Of a DNA stretch of 13,830 bases, positions 1 to 7,872 are shown one piece after another. Every line of letters starts with the position of its first letter. Within the stretch, counting starts at the first letter, position 1. The notes beneath the pieces were generated by a model. The model did not search any database and had not been told where the DNA came from. It worked only from the letters and a program-made list of their open reading frames with translations. Position numbers and translations under genes: made by a program. This DNA is from Flavobacteriales bacterium (GTDB lineage: Bacteria > Bacteroidota > Bacteroidia > Flavobacteriales > Crocinitomicaceae): the NCBI GenBank assembly GCA_947375085.1, contig CANCEQ010000066.1, forward strand, positions 1-13,830, in the 5' to 3' direction.

Positions 1-1
1 A

Positions 2-1084
2 TTGTTTAAGAAACTCGTTTTTTGGGAATTAGAGCTTGAAAAAATTGAAGATTCAGGAATGAGAGAAATCTTGAATATGCAGAAAAAAGAAGCGAATTCA
101 TTGTTCTCTCGTTTTATAGAAGATAATTATGAAGATTGGTTAAATGGAACCGAAGAGGCTCCTCAAATGATTCATACCATCATTAAAAATAGAGTAGCCC
201 CTAAATTAAATGGAGAAAAAGTTGCGTTGGTTGTCATCGATAATTTACGCTATGATCAATGGGAAATGTTGAAACCCATCTTTTTAAAATATTTTACGAT
301 TGAAGAAGATGATATTATTTTTTCAATTCTTCCAACAGCGACTCATTATGCGAGAAATGCACTTTTTGCAGGTTTAATGCCGTCTGAAATTCAGAAATTA
401 CATCCAAAATTATGGGTGTCTGAAGATGAAGAAGGAGGGAAAAATATGTTTGAAAAAGAATTACTTGAAACAAATTTAAAACGTTTGGGTAAAAATATTA
501 AATGGTCATACAACAAAGTAACAAGTTATGATGGAGGTAAGAAATTAGTAGATACGTTTAATGAATTGAAAGATAATGATTTGAATGTAATCGTTTATAA
601 TTTCGTTGATATGCTTTCACATGCGCGTTCAGAAATGAAAGTAATCAAAGAATTAGCAGATGATGAGGCGGCTTACCGTTCGTTGACAGTTTCTTGGTTT
701 GAACATTCTCCATTACAAGATATTATCAAAAAAATCGCCGATTCCAAGGCTAAATTGATCATCACAACAGACCACGGAACAATAAAAGTTTCAAACCCAA
801 TCAAAATAATCGGACAAAGAGAATTGAATTCGAACTTGCGTTACAAAGCGGGGAGAGGAATGTCTTATAAAGAAAAGGAAGTATTTGTTGTGAAAAATCC
901 ACAAGATGCTTTTTTGCCAAAGGGTCAAATGTCTTCTGAATTTGTATTTGCAAAGGAAAATGACTTTTTTGTGTATCAAAATAATTTCAATCATTTCGTT
1001 AATCATTACGGAGATACTTTTCAGCACGGAGGGATTTCGCTCGAAGAAATCTTAATACCTTTTGTTGTTTTAAAAGCGAAATAA
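2..1084 (+). CDS. porX: PorX-like response regulator, PglZ/alkaline-phosphatase-type domain (5' part outside window)
   Basis: This is the C-terminal 360 or so residues of a protein whose reading frame is open to the left edge, so the true start and the expected N-terminal receiver domain lie upstream. A helical linker with FWELELEKIEDSGMREIL (fragment residues 7-24) leads into a PglZ domain of the alkaline phosphatase superfamily. Candidate metal and catalytic residues are D80 (VVIDNLRYDQW), the Thr residues of LPTATHYARN (110-119), D203/H207 (DMLSHA), D257-H258 (TTDHGT) and H342 (FQHGG). In Bacteroidota, PorX is the response regulator partnered with sensor PorY; it controls type IX secretion genes, and its PglZ domain is reported to act as a metal-dependent phosphodiesterase on oligonucleotides. 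The assignment to PorX rather than another PglZ protein rests on recalled family resemblance. A strong terminator follows, so it probably ends its transcript. Confidence 0.85.
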   Translation: MFKKLVFWELELEKIEDSGMREILNMQKKEANSLFSRFIEDNYEDWLNGTEEAPQMIHTIIKNRVAPKLNGEKVALVVIDNLRYDQWEMLKPIFLKYFTIEEDDIIFSILPTATHYARNALFAGLMPSEIQKLHPKLWVSEDEEGGKNMFEKELLETNLKRLGKNIKWSYNKVTSYDGGKKLVDTFNELKDNDLNVIVYNFVDMLSHARSEMKVIKELADDEAAYRSLTVSWFEHSPLQDIIKKIADSKAKLIITTDHGTIKVSNPIKIIGQRELNSNLRYKAGRGMSYKEKEVFVVKNPQDAFLPKGQMSSEFVFAKENDFFVYQNNFNHFVNHYGDTFQHGGISLEEILIPFVVLKAK

Positions 1085-1110
1085 TACAAAGTTAAAGATA
1101 GTCGATAAAT

Positions 1111-1145
1111 AGTAAGTTTTTCTCAATGAAAAGCTTACTTTGTTC
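1111..1145 (+). terminator. Rho-independent terminator of porX
   Basis: A 12-bp stem (1111-1122 with 1128-1139, one G-U wobble) closes a 5-base loop and is followed by TTTGTTCATTTT. It starts 26 bases after the porX stop codon and separates porX from the next gene. Confidence 0.75.
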
Positions 1146-1219
1146 ATTTTGTGTACTTTATTGAAACCTTTTTTCATATATTCAGTTTAACTAGATATAA
1201 CATTTAATAATTGGAAAAT

Positions 1220-1570
1220 ATGAAAAGATCATTACTAATAGTTGCCTTGATGTTTTTAAGTACAACTATGTTTGCCCAGGAAAAGGATAAAAAAACAATC
1301 CTTAAAGAAGACAAAGAATTATTGAAAGCCGATAAAGCTGAAATCAAAAAAGATGCTTCAGAAATAAAAGCTGATGAAAAAGCTTTAGCTAAAGCGAAAA
1401 CAGAAAAAAATAAGGCAGAAGAAGCTCGTCTTAAAGAAAAAATAAAAGCTGATAAAGCAAAAATGAAAGATGATACTAAACATTTAAAAGCAGATGATTC
1501 TAAAATGAAGAAAGATGCTAAAATGAAAGAAGAAAAAGCTCCTAAAAAAGAGGATCAAACATCAAAATAA
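1220..1570 (+). CDS. Small secreted Lys/Ala/Glu/Asp-rich coiled-coil protein
   Basis: This encodes 116 residues from the ATG at 1220; an in-frame TTG at 1211 is possible but adds only three residues ahead of a well-formed signal peptide. Residues 1-19 (MKRSLLIVALMFLSTTMFA) form a signal peptide with likely cleavage before Q20. The mature part is almost entirely Lys, Ala, Glu and Asp, predicted to be helical and soluble. It contains an internal duplication: residues 35-60 (LKADKAEIKKDASEIKADEK...) resemble residues 75-101 (IKADKAKMKDDTKHLKADDS...), separated by a charged spacer. No cysteine and no lipobox are seen, so it should be free in the periplasm or secreted. It is monocistronic, between two terminators. 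I do not recognise a named family and assign no function. Compositional bias makes homology calls by similarity unreliable. Confidence 0.8.
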   Translation: MKRSLLIVALMFLSTTMFAQEKDKKTILKEDKELLKADKAEIKKDASEIKADEKALAKAKTEKNKAEEARLKEKIKADKAKMKDDTKHLKADDSKMKKDAKMKEEKAPKKEDQTSK

Positions 1571-1588
1571 ATAAAGAGCACACACTAT

Positions 1589-1625
1589 AAAAAGTCGTCC
1601 ATTAAATGAGACGACTTTTTTGTTT
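1589..1625 (+). terminator. Rho-independent terminator of the Lys-rich protein gene
   Basis: A perfect 11-bp stem (1589-1599 with 1610-1620, core GTCGTC/GACGAC) closes a 10-base loop and ends in a T run. It starts 19 bases after the stop at 1570. The ATG at 1606, which could otherwise be read as the start of the next gene, sits in the loop of this hairpin. Confidence 0.85.
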
Positions 1626-1656
1626 CTATGAAGTTTCAAAGATTCAGTTTCTTTAT

Positions 1657-1664
1657 TATATTTG
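1657..1664 (+). promoter_or_regulatory. Probable -7 promoter element of the phosphohexomutase gene
   Basis: TATATTTG matches the Bacteroidota TAnnTTTG -7 consensus exactly. It lies between the upstream terminator and the TTG start at 1684, giving a predicted short leader of about 13 bases. No clear -33 TTG element was found at the usual spacing, so the support is the -7 match plus position. Confidence 0.55.
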
Positions 1665-1683
1665 TTTAACTAAAAATTACAAG

Positions 1684-3093
1684 TTGGCAAATAAAATAAA
1701 ATTCGGAACAGATGGATGGAGAGCAATTATCGCTGAAGAATTCACTGTTGAAAATGTTGCAAGAGTAGCTCTAGCAACAAGTGTTTGGGTAAAAGAAAAT
1801 TTCGAAAACCCTAGTATTGTTATCGGTCACGACTGTCGTTTTGCAGGAGAACTATTCGTAAATACGGCAACTAAAATATTCATTAGTCAAGGAGTTCAAG
1901 TGAAATTAGCTAGAAATTTCATTTCTACACCTATGATTTCATTGGCTTGTGTTCAATTGAAATGCTCTTTAGGAGTTGTAATGACAGCAAGTCATAATCC
2001 TCCCGAATATAATGGGTATAAATTAAAAGGACATTTTGGAGGACCATTATCACCTGAACAAGTTCAAGAAATAGAAGATATTATTCCAGAATTAGTTTCA
2101 ATAAATTGGGAGTCAGTTTCGATTGAAGAAGCTATTGCAGCAGGAACAGTTGAAATAGTTGATTTAGAAACCAGATATGTTGATCATGTTAAAGCTAATT
2201 TTGATTTAGATGCTATTAAAAATTCAGGATTAAGATTTGCGTATGACGCGATGTATGGAGCAGGACAAAATGTTTTAAAACGTATTTTACCTGATACGCA
2301 TTTTATTCATTGTGAGTACAATCCTTCTTTTTATGGTCAGGCACCAGAACCAATTGAGAAAAATTTAAAAGAACTTGAGGCTTTTATAAAAGTGGATGGT
2401 AAAATAGATTGCGCTCTTGCAACCGATGGAGATGCTGATAGAATTGGTTTATATAATTCTAGAGGTGAATTTGTTGATTCTCATCATATTATACTTTTGT
2501 TGATGCACTATTTAGTGAAATACAAAGGAATGACCGGTAAAGTAGTTACTGCTTTCAGTACAACACCACGAGTTAAGAAATTAGCAGATCATTATAATTT
2601 AGTTAGTGAAGTTGTTAAAATTGGTTTCAAATACATCGCTAGTATGATGGTTGAACAAGATGTTTTAATCGGTGGAGAAGAATCTGGAGGAATAGCTGTA
2701 AAAGGACATATTCCAGAAAGAGACGGAATTTGGATGGGACTAATTGTTTGGGAGTTCATGGCGAAATCTGGTAAAACATTAGATGATTTAATCAATGAAG
2801 TTTACGATATCGTTGGTGGATTCAAATTTGAAAGAAGTGATTTACACATTACGGAAGAATTGAAACAAAAAATCATTGCGAAGTGTAAAGAGAATTCATA
2901 TGAATCTTTTGGTTCTTATAAAGTAGACGAGGTTAAAACAATTGATGGATTTAAATATTTCTTCGATGAAAATCGTTGGATGATGATTCGTCCTTCTGGA
3001 ACAGAACCTGTTTTAAGAACTTATGCTGAAGCTCCTACGATGGAAGAGGTTCGTACAATACTTAAAATGACAGAAGAAACAATTTGTAAATAA
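1684..3093 (+). CDS. Phosphoglucomutase/phosphomannomutase family protein (alpha-D-phosphohexomutase)
   Basis: This enzyme moves phosphate between C1 and C6 of a hexose phosphate through a phosphoserine. Read from TTG 1684 (MANKIKFGTDGWRAII) it has 469 residues, normal for the family. An in-frame ATG at 1606 would add 26 residues, but it lies in the loop of the previous terminator and upstream of the -7 element, so I reject it. All four family motifs are intact: the active-site TASHNPPEYNGYKLKG with catalytic Ser103, the metal loop DGDADR (248-253), the sugar-binding GGEESGG (330-336), and the phosphate-binding RPSGTEPVLRTY (436-447). The exact substrate (glucose, mannose or glucosamine phosphate) cannot be told from motifs, so I give no symbol. 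It is a stand-alone transcription unit between terminators. Confidence 0.92.
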   Translation: MANKIKFGTDGWRAIIAEEFTVENVARVALATSVWVKENFENPSIVIGHDCRFAGELFVNTATKIFISQGVQVKLARNFISTPMISLACVQLKCSLGVVMTASHNPPEYNGYKLKGHFGGPLSPEQVQEIEDIIPELVSINWESVSIEEAIAAGTVEIVDLETRYVDHVKANFDLDAIKNSGLRFAYDAMYGAGQNVLKRILPDTHFIHCEYNPSFYGQAPEPIEKNLKELEAFIKVDGKIDCALATDGDADRIGLYNSRGEFVDSHHIILLLMHYLVKYKGMTGKVVTAFSTTPRVKKLADHYNLVSEVVKIGFKYIASMMVEQDVLIGGEESGGIAVKGHIPERDGIWMGLIVWEFMAKSGKTLDDLINEVYDIVGGFKFERSDLHITEELKQKIIAKCKENSYESFGSYKVDEVKTIDGFKYFFDENRWMMIRPSGTEPVLRTYAEAPTMEEVRTILKMTEETICK

Positions 3094-3099
3094 AGTAAT

Positions 3100-3146
3100 A
3101 ATGACCGTATATTTAAATCTTAACTGATGATATACGGTCATTTTTA
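3100..3146 (+). terminator. Strong terminator between convergent phosphohexomutase and ATPase genes
   Basis: A perfect 13-bp stem (3100-3112 with 3130-3142, core TGACCGTATAT) closes a 17-base loop and runs into TTTTT. It lies just after the phosphohexomutase stop and just before the end of the minus-strand ATPase. It may help stop both transcripts, but the T tract is clear only on the plus strand. Confidence 0.8.
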
Positions 3147-3149
3147 TTG

Positions 3150-4337
3150 CTAAATGGCTGTCAATTTCATCAAGTCATTGTTGAGGAAGTCTATTAAACC
3201 ACAAACCAACGTATTTTCATTTAGTTTGAAAGTAACTTCTTGAAACGGAGTAATTACAAAATTAGTATTACATTTTAAATCTTTAACACTTTCATAAAAA
3301 CCTCTGGTTACTGAAGGATTATTAGTAGTTTTCAATTCGATGCACGCAATTGGAGTAATACCTCGTATTAAAACTAAATCCATTTCACTTCCATCATGTG
3401 TTCTATAATAAAATGGCTTAATAAAGTTTGGTAAATGTTGTAATATTTGCTCTAGAGCATAACCTTCCCAACTATTTCCTACATTTGAATGATAATGAAT
3501 ATCTTGTTCTTTTGTAATATCTAGTAAATAATTTAATAACCCTGAATCTCTTATATATATTTTAGGACTTTTAATTAATCTCTTTTTTGCATTTGTAAAA
3601 TAAGCAGGTAATTTTCTTACCATAAATGCACCTTCTAAAAAATCAATATAGCGATTAATTGTTGTGGGACTTATATCTAAACCTTTAGCTAAACTTTGTG
3701 AATTCAACATTTGTCCGTGATTATGAGCCAACATTCTCCATAATTTATACATTAATGAAGGTGAGAAAGAAACACCGAATAACGTATTTAAATCTCGTTC
3801 TATAAATGTTCTGAAAAAATTATCCATCCATCTAAACCAATCTTCATCTGTTTCACATAACCAAGCGTCAGGAAACCCGCCTCTAAACCATAATTTATTT
3901 ACATCTTCTTTGTTTTTATAGAGTTCAGTGATATTTAACGGAGAAATTTCACAATAAGCTATTCTACCTGCTAAACTTTCAGAAACTCCTTTGACTAATT
4001 CAGGAGAGGCGGAACCTAAAAGAACGTATTTTCCTTTTTGTTTATTATTATCCACCAACGAACGTAGAATGGAAAATAATTCAGGCATTCGTTGAACTTC
4101 ATCAATTACAATACACTCTACTTCGGAAGAAATAGATTCAAGTAAAAATTCTGCGTCATAAAATTTAGAGGAGTCTTTTGGACTTTCCAAATCAAAATAC
4201 AATCCTGTCTTTTTTAGTTTTAAAACCTCCATTTTTGTTAAGGTAGTTTTGCCACATTGACGAGGACCAATAATAGCAACTACTGGAAATTGGTTTAATA
4301 AAAGACTAATTTCATTTATTTTAAAACGTTTAATCAT
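3150..4337 (-). CDS. AAA_14 / DUF4143 family ATPase
   Basis: This encodes 395 residues from the ATG at 4337; a TTG two codons upstream at 4343 is the only longer in-frame start nearby. The N-terminal AAA module has a Walker A GPRQCGKTT (24-32), a Walker B CIVIDEVQ (75-82) and a sensor-like LLGSASPELV (106-115). A helical winged-helix-like stretch follows (about 205-240, LAKGLDISPTTINRYIDFLE). The C-terminal DUF4143 part holds the PD-(D/E)XK-like signature: D320 of GSEMDLV, with E334 and K336 of IELKTT. Proteins of this family are common in Bacteroidota, often strain-variable, and mostly without a proven role; target binding, nuclease-like function or a toxin-like role are only proposals. Here it stands alone, convergent to the phosphohexomutase gene and divergent from aroC, which suggests an accessory insertion between core genes. 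Confidence 0.88.
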   Translation of the reverse strand: MIKRFKINEISLLLNQFPVVAIIGPRQCGKTTLTKMEVLKLKKTGLYFDLESPKDSSKFYDAEFLLESISSEVECIVIDEVQRMPELFSILRSLVDNNKQKGKYVLLGSASPELVKGVSESLAGRIAYCEISPLNITELYKNKEDVNKLWFRGGFPDAWLCETDEDWFRWMDNFFRTFIERDLNTLFGVSFSPSLMYKLWRMLAHNHGQMLNSQSLAKGLDISPTTINRYIDFLEGAFMVRKLPAYFTNAKKRLIKSPKIYIRDSGLLNYLLDITKEQDIHYHSNVGNSWEGYALEQILQHLPNFIKPFYYRTHDGSEMDLVLIRGITPIACIELKTTNNPSVTRGFYESVKDLKCNTNFVITPFQEVTFKLNENTLVCGLIDFLNNDLMKLTAI

Positions 4338-4340
4338 ACA

Positions 4341-4348
4341 CAAATGTA
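4341..4348 (-). promoter_or_regulatory. Possible -7 element for the ATPase gene
   Basis: On the minus strand TACATTTG matches TAnnTTTG and ends only 3 bases before the ATG at 4337. If real, the transcript would be leaderless or nearly so. No -33 element is clear, and chance matches are expected in such AT-rich DNA. Confidence 0.3.
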
Positions 4349-4447
4349 ATAAATTAACCGTTAATTAAAAACTAAACTGACGATAAACGGTAATTAATTC
4401 TAATTAAACAATTAAAAAGTAAGAATATCTATACTAAACATTTAATT

Positions 4448-4469
4448 TATTTACTTTGTAAAGTAAATA
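4448..4469. promoter_or_regulatory. 22-bp inverted repeat just upstream of aroC
   Basis: Two 10-base arms (TATTTACTTT and AAAGTAAATA) flank a GT centre, ending 9 bases before the aroC ATG. It could be a regulator binding site or a leader hairpin. The left arm with the centre contains TTTACTTTG, which resembles but does not match the TAnnTTTG -7 element. Confidence 0.45.
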
Positions 4470-4478
4470 TTTTATAAA

Positions 4479-5549
4479 ATGGCAGGATCTTCTATAGGTA
4501 CAATTTTTAAACTGACCACTTTTGGTGAATCTCATGGAGTAGCTATTGGTGGAGTAATAGATGGAGTTCCTTCAAATTTCAAAATAGATTTTGATTTAAT
4601 TCAACAAGAATTAGACAGAAGAAAGCCTGGACAATCAGCAATTGTAACGCAACGAAAAGAATCTGATACAGTACAATTTTTGTCTGGAATTTTTGAAGGA
4701 AAAACTACTGGCGCTCCAATTGGTTTTATTATTCCAAATGAAGATCAACGTTCTAATGATTATTCTCATATAAAAGATGCTTTTAGACCTTCTCATGCTG
4801 ATTTTACTTATGAAAAAAAATACGGTCATAGAGATTATAGAGGTGGTGGAAGATCAAGTGCGCGCGAAACAGCTTCTAGAGTTGTAGCAGGTGCTTTGGC
4901 TAAACAAATTTTAAACTCACAAGATATTCATATACAAGCGTTTGTAGATCAAGTAGGTTCGGTTAGACTGTCAACAGAAGAACTTTCAAGTATAAATTAT
5001 GAAACTATAGAATCTAATCCTGTTAGATGTCCAATTCCTTCAAAAGCTGAAGAAATGGAAGTGTTAATTCGAGAAGTTCGAAAAGACGGAGATACTATTG
5101 GAGGCTGTGTTCGTTGTGAAATTAAAGGTGTTCCTTTAGGATTAGGTGAACCTGTATTTGATCGATTAAATGCTGAATTAGGTAAAGCAATGCTTTCTAT
5201 AAATGCAGCTAAAGGATTTGAATATGGTTCTGGGTTTTCAGGAGTAGAGTTAAGAGGTTCTCAACATAATGATGCTTTTCTAGAAGATGGAACTACTGTA
5301 ACCAATCACAGTGGAGGAATTCAAGGTGGAATTTCTAACGGAATGCCAATATATTTTAGAGTAGCTTTTAAACCAGTTGCAACGATTGTTCAAGAACAAA
5401 ATTCAATTGATAAAGAAGGAAATGAAATTCTTGTTACAGGTAAAGGTAGACATGATCCATGCGTAGTACCCAGAGCAGTTCCGATTGTTGAATCGATGGC
5501 TGCAATTGTTTTATTAGATTTTGTATTACGGAATAATGCAAGAATTTAA
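4479..5549 (+). CDS. aroC: Chorismate synthase
   Basis: This is the last step of the shikimate pathway: 5-enolpyruvylshikimate-3-phosphate to chorismate, needing reduced FMN, in the cytoplasm. The 356 residues match the usual family length. Family signatures are present in order: [19 protein letters not shown] (residues 13-31), the central [20 protein letters not shown] with the basic substrate- and flavin-binding residues, and the C-terminal [16 protein letters not shown] (323-338). The start ATG has an A-rich leader after a 22-bp dyad. No other aro gene is adjacent. The next gene begins 18 bases after the stop on the same strand, so the two may share a transcript. Confidence 0.97.
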   Translation: MAGSSIGTIFKLTTFGESHGVAIGGVIDGVPSNFKIDFDLIQQELDRRKPGQSAIVTQRKESDTVQFLSGIFEGKTTGAPIGFIIPNEDQRSNDYSHIKDAFRPSHADFTYEKKYGHRDYRGGGRSSARETASRVVAGALAKQILNSQDIHIQAFVDQVGSVRLSTEELSSINYETIESNPVRCPIPSKAEEMEVLIREVRKDGDTIGGCVRCEIKGVPLGLGEPVFDRLNAELGKAMLSINAAKGFEYGSGFSGVELRGSQHNDAFLEDGTTVTNHSGGIQGGISNGMPIYFRVAFKPVATIVQEQNSIDKEGNEILVTGKGRHDPCVVPRAVPIVESMAAIVLLDFVLRNNARI

Positions 5550-5567
5550 ACAGTTACAATCGATTTG

Positions 5568-7350
5568 ATGTATAAGATAAAGTCAATGATTTCTAGTTTT
5601 TTAAATCACAAGTATTTTCTTGTGTTGGTAGTTCTAGCTTGTTCATATACTCAAATTACACAAAGTGATAGATATTTTGGTTGGACAAACTCTGAAAATA
5701 CGGTTGCCGACCATAGTTTAACAATAGATTCCGATGGATCAGGTTACTATGCATATTTACCGCAATGGTTTATTTATACAAACTCATCTAATTTTTCATT
5801 TATACATCCAGTTTGTGAAAAATATAAAACTGGTAAATTTTCTTTAGGTTTTATTGTGGTTGACAACAAGGTGACTAGCAAGTGTTTTATTGGAACCGCC
5901 ATTTGTATATCTCCTTTTTTCTTGATAAATCATACTTTAAACAGATTAAAAGGAACGAATACCGACGGTTACTCGAAAAGTTATCAGTTTACTGTATCGA
6001 TTTCGGCATTATTTTACTCTTTACTAGGAGTTTTAGGATTGATTCAGCTTTTTAAGCTATTCAACTTTTCGAATTCAATTATCTCCTTGATGGTGATTTT
6101 AACATCAGTAGGAACAAGTGTCAATTTTTACGCATCAATCAATCCTAGTTTTTCACATATATATTCGTTTTGTGCAATTACATGGTTTTTGTTTTTTTGT
6201 AAAAAAATGGGCAATATCAAAAAAAGGAAATACTTTAATTTGGCTTGGACTTTTATTAGGAATGATTTTTTTAATTCGTCCGACTAATATTTTTATCGTA
6301 TTAATAGTTCCTTTTTTATTTACGAATTGGTTGGATTTTAAGAATACTATTTTTGAATTATTTACAATTTTTAAATCGAAAATTGTAATTTCAGTTTTAC
6401 TCTTTTTAGGGTTGATTTTTTTACAAATTTATAATGTTCATTCCCAAATTGGAAGATGGACATTAAATTCCTACTCCGGTGAAAATTTTGAATTCCTTTT
6501 GAATCCTAAATGGTTTGAAGTACTTTTCGGTTTCGAAAAAGGCTTTTTTGTTTACAATCCTATGCTCTTATTGGTGTTGCCAGCATTCGTGTGGGGAATG
6601 ATTAAGCGAACTTATTTTACACTTGGGTTTTTACTGTTTTTTATAGTGATTACCTACATAACATCTTCATGGTGGTGTTGGTGGTATGGAGGAGGATTAG
6701 GAATGAGACCATTCGTTGATTTCACAAGTTTATTTATACTAATGATTGCTTTATTCTATGTATCCATTCAGTCTTGGTTGAAAGCAATTGTTATTTTGTA
6801 TTCAATTTGTATGATTTATTTTTATCAAATTCTTCAAATTCAATTCAATAGAAATATTTTACATTACGATTTAATGACTAAAGAAAAATTTTGGAGTATC
6901 TTTTTAAAAACAGATAGCAGATTTTCATGGATGACTCATTATGATGAATACCAAATTAAGGGAAAACATAAAAAGGAGATTGTAAGTTTTAAACCTACTG
7001 AATTTACCATGAAATATGATAATGAAATAAAAATTGAAAGTTTTACACCGAAAAAGGAATGGTTCAATTCTAAATTAGGAGTTCGCTTTAAAGGAGAATT
7101 ATTTTTAACAAATCCAGAAAGTAATCCAAACTTGAAATTAACCTATTTTAAAAATGGCCAAATAACTAAACAGATAGATTTGTTTATTGGAAATAAAATT
7201 GATGAATTGAATGAGTTTTATCCTTTTTCGAAAGATTTTATCGATACAACAAAATATAAAAATATTGATTCTTTACAATTTTACATTCCACATGGTTATC
7301 CAATTGTAAAAGCTAAAAATTTAAAATGTATATTTTATTCACTTGAATAA
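5568..7350 (+). pseudogene. GT-C-like multi-pass membrane protein, interrupted by a 1-base frameshift
   Basis: The N-terminal frame starts at ATG 5568 (a TTG sits just before it) and stops at 6287. The C-terminal frame is open through 6118-7350, one base shifted. Dropping one base restores a single protein of about 593 residues: an N-terminal membrane segment, a conserved DSDGSGYYAYLPQWF loop, about ten hydrophobic segments, GFFVYNPMLLLVLPAF, SSWWCWWYGGGLGMRPFVDF, and a soluble C-terminal part of about 150 residues. The acidic loop after the first membrane segment and the NPM/WWYGGG motifs resemble GT-C glycosyltransferase-like proteins using polyprenyl-phosphate sugars, but no sugar or acceptor can be named. 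The switch lies in a cluster of 7-base homopolymers (T 6192-6198, A 6201-6207, A 6219-6225). The most natural join, WFLFFVKKWAISKKGN, comes from removing one T of the first. It could be a true inactivation, a phase-variable tract, or a sequencing error. Confidence 0.75.
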
Positions 7351-7375
7351 GAAGGTTTCTTACTGAGACTTTTTT
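7351..7375 (+). terminator. Weak hairpin terminator after the membrane protein gene
   Basis: A 9-bp stem with three G-U pairs (7351-7359 with 7365-7373) closes a 5-base loop, beginning right after the stop codon, within a T6 run. It overlaps the next promoter. The wobble pairs make it a weak call. Confidence 0.4.
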
Positions 7376-7382
7376 ATCTTTG
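7375..7382 (+). promoter_or_regulatory. Probable -7 promoter element of the DUF4293/ABC-F pair
   Basis: TATCTTTG matches TAnnTTTG exactly and lies 16 bases before the ATG at 7399, leaving a leader of about 10 bases. No convincing -33 TTG was found at 19-21 bases spacing. Confidence 0.55.
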
Positions 7383-7398
7383 TTAAAAAATAATTATT

Positions 7399-7869
7399 AT
7401 GATTCAACGTATTCAGACTGTTTATCTTTTATTGTCAATTATTTTATTGTCAATCATTAGTTTTGGAACTCCTATTTTTTATTTAATTGGAACTAAAATC
7501 TACGAATTTACTGCTTTTGGTGTTTTTGATACCATCAAAGTTGAAGGTTCAAAAGCATATGCAAATTACCCATTGTACTTAATTAGTGTATTAGCTGTAG
7601 TTTTACAAATTGTAGCTATTTTCTCATTTAAAGATTTAAAACGTCAAGGTTTATTAGTAAGAATAGCAGGATTTTTAAATGTTCTACTAATTGTTGCTGT
7701 TATTGCATTCTATTTTATGCATCCGAATCCTATTGAAAATGAAGAGACTACTGTTAAAATAGGAAATGGTTTCTATCTTATTTCATTATCTTTAGTAGGT
7801 ATATCCCTTGCCAATAATGGCATAAAACGCGATAAAAAATTGATTGATTCTTTGAATCGTCTTCGTTAA
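7399..7869 (+). CDS. DUF4293 family membrane protein
   Basis: This encodes 156 residues with four hydrophobic segments: about 7-29 (VYLLLSIILLSIISFGTPIF), 54-75 (PLYLISVLAVVLQIVAIFSF), 86-108 (IAGFLNVLLIVAVIAFYFM) and 124-137 (FYLISLSLVGISLA). The N-terminus MIQRIQTVYLLLS is the recognisable hallmark of DUF4293, a family I know only from Bacteroidota, with no assigned function. The loop after the first segment (about 30-53) should be exposed on the far side of the inner membrane, and a basic tail (KRDKKLIDSLNRLR) ends in the cytoplasm. The start is supported by the short promoter-to-ATG distance. The following ABC-F gene begins 3 bases after the stop, so the two are likely co-transcribed and translationally coupled. 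Confidence 0.88.
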   Translation: MIQRIQTVYLLLSIILLSIISFGTPIFYLIGTKIYEFTAFGVFDTIKVEGSKAYANYPLYLISVLAVVLQIVAIFSFKDLKRQGLLVRIAGFLNVLLIVAVIAFYFMHPNPIENEETTVKIGNGFYLISLSLVGISLANNGIKRDKKLIDSLNRLR

Positions 7870-7872
7870 TAA

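Noticed and set aside
791..1027. Minus-strand open frame inside porX
   Set aside because: It is an antisense frame of a recognisable conserved domain, with no family features; the same applies to frames opposite the phosphohexomutase, aroC, ABC-F, STAS, pyrB and pyrR genes.
1606..1683. N-terminal extension of the phosphohexomutase from ATG 1606
   Set aside because: It begins in the loop of a clear terminator and includes the likely -7 element; the TTG at 1684 starts directly at the conserved KFGTDGWRAII region.
4352..4399. Inverted ACCGTT/AACGGT pair in the ATPase-aroC gap
   Set aside because: Only six bases pair between the halves in very AT-rich DNA; too weak to call an operator.
6190..6230. 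Programmed ribosomal frameshift in the membrane protein gene
   Set aside because: The shift needed is +1 (or -2), whereas A AAA AAG type slippery sites give -1, and no downstream stimulatory structure is obvious. Transcript slippage is still possible but less simple than a plain indel.
6118..6287. Reading the second membrane frame as an independent gene starting at GTG 6118
   Set aside because: Its first residues read through the overlapping first frame as a shifted product, there is no promoter, and the two halves join into one normal-length protein.
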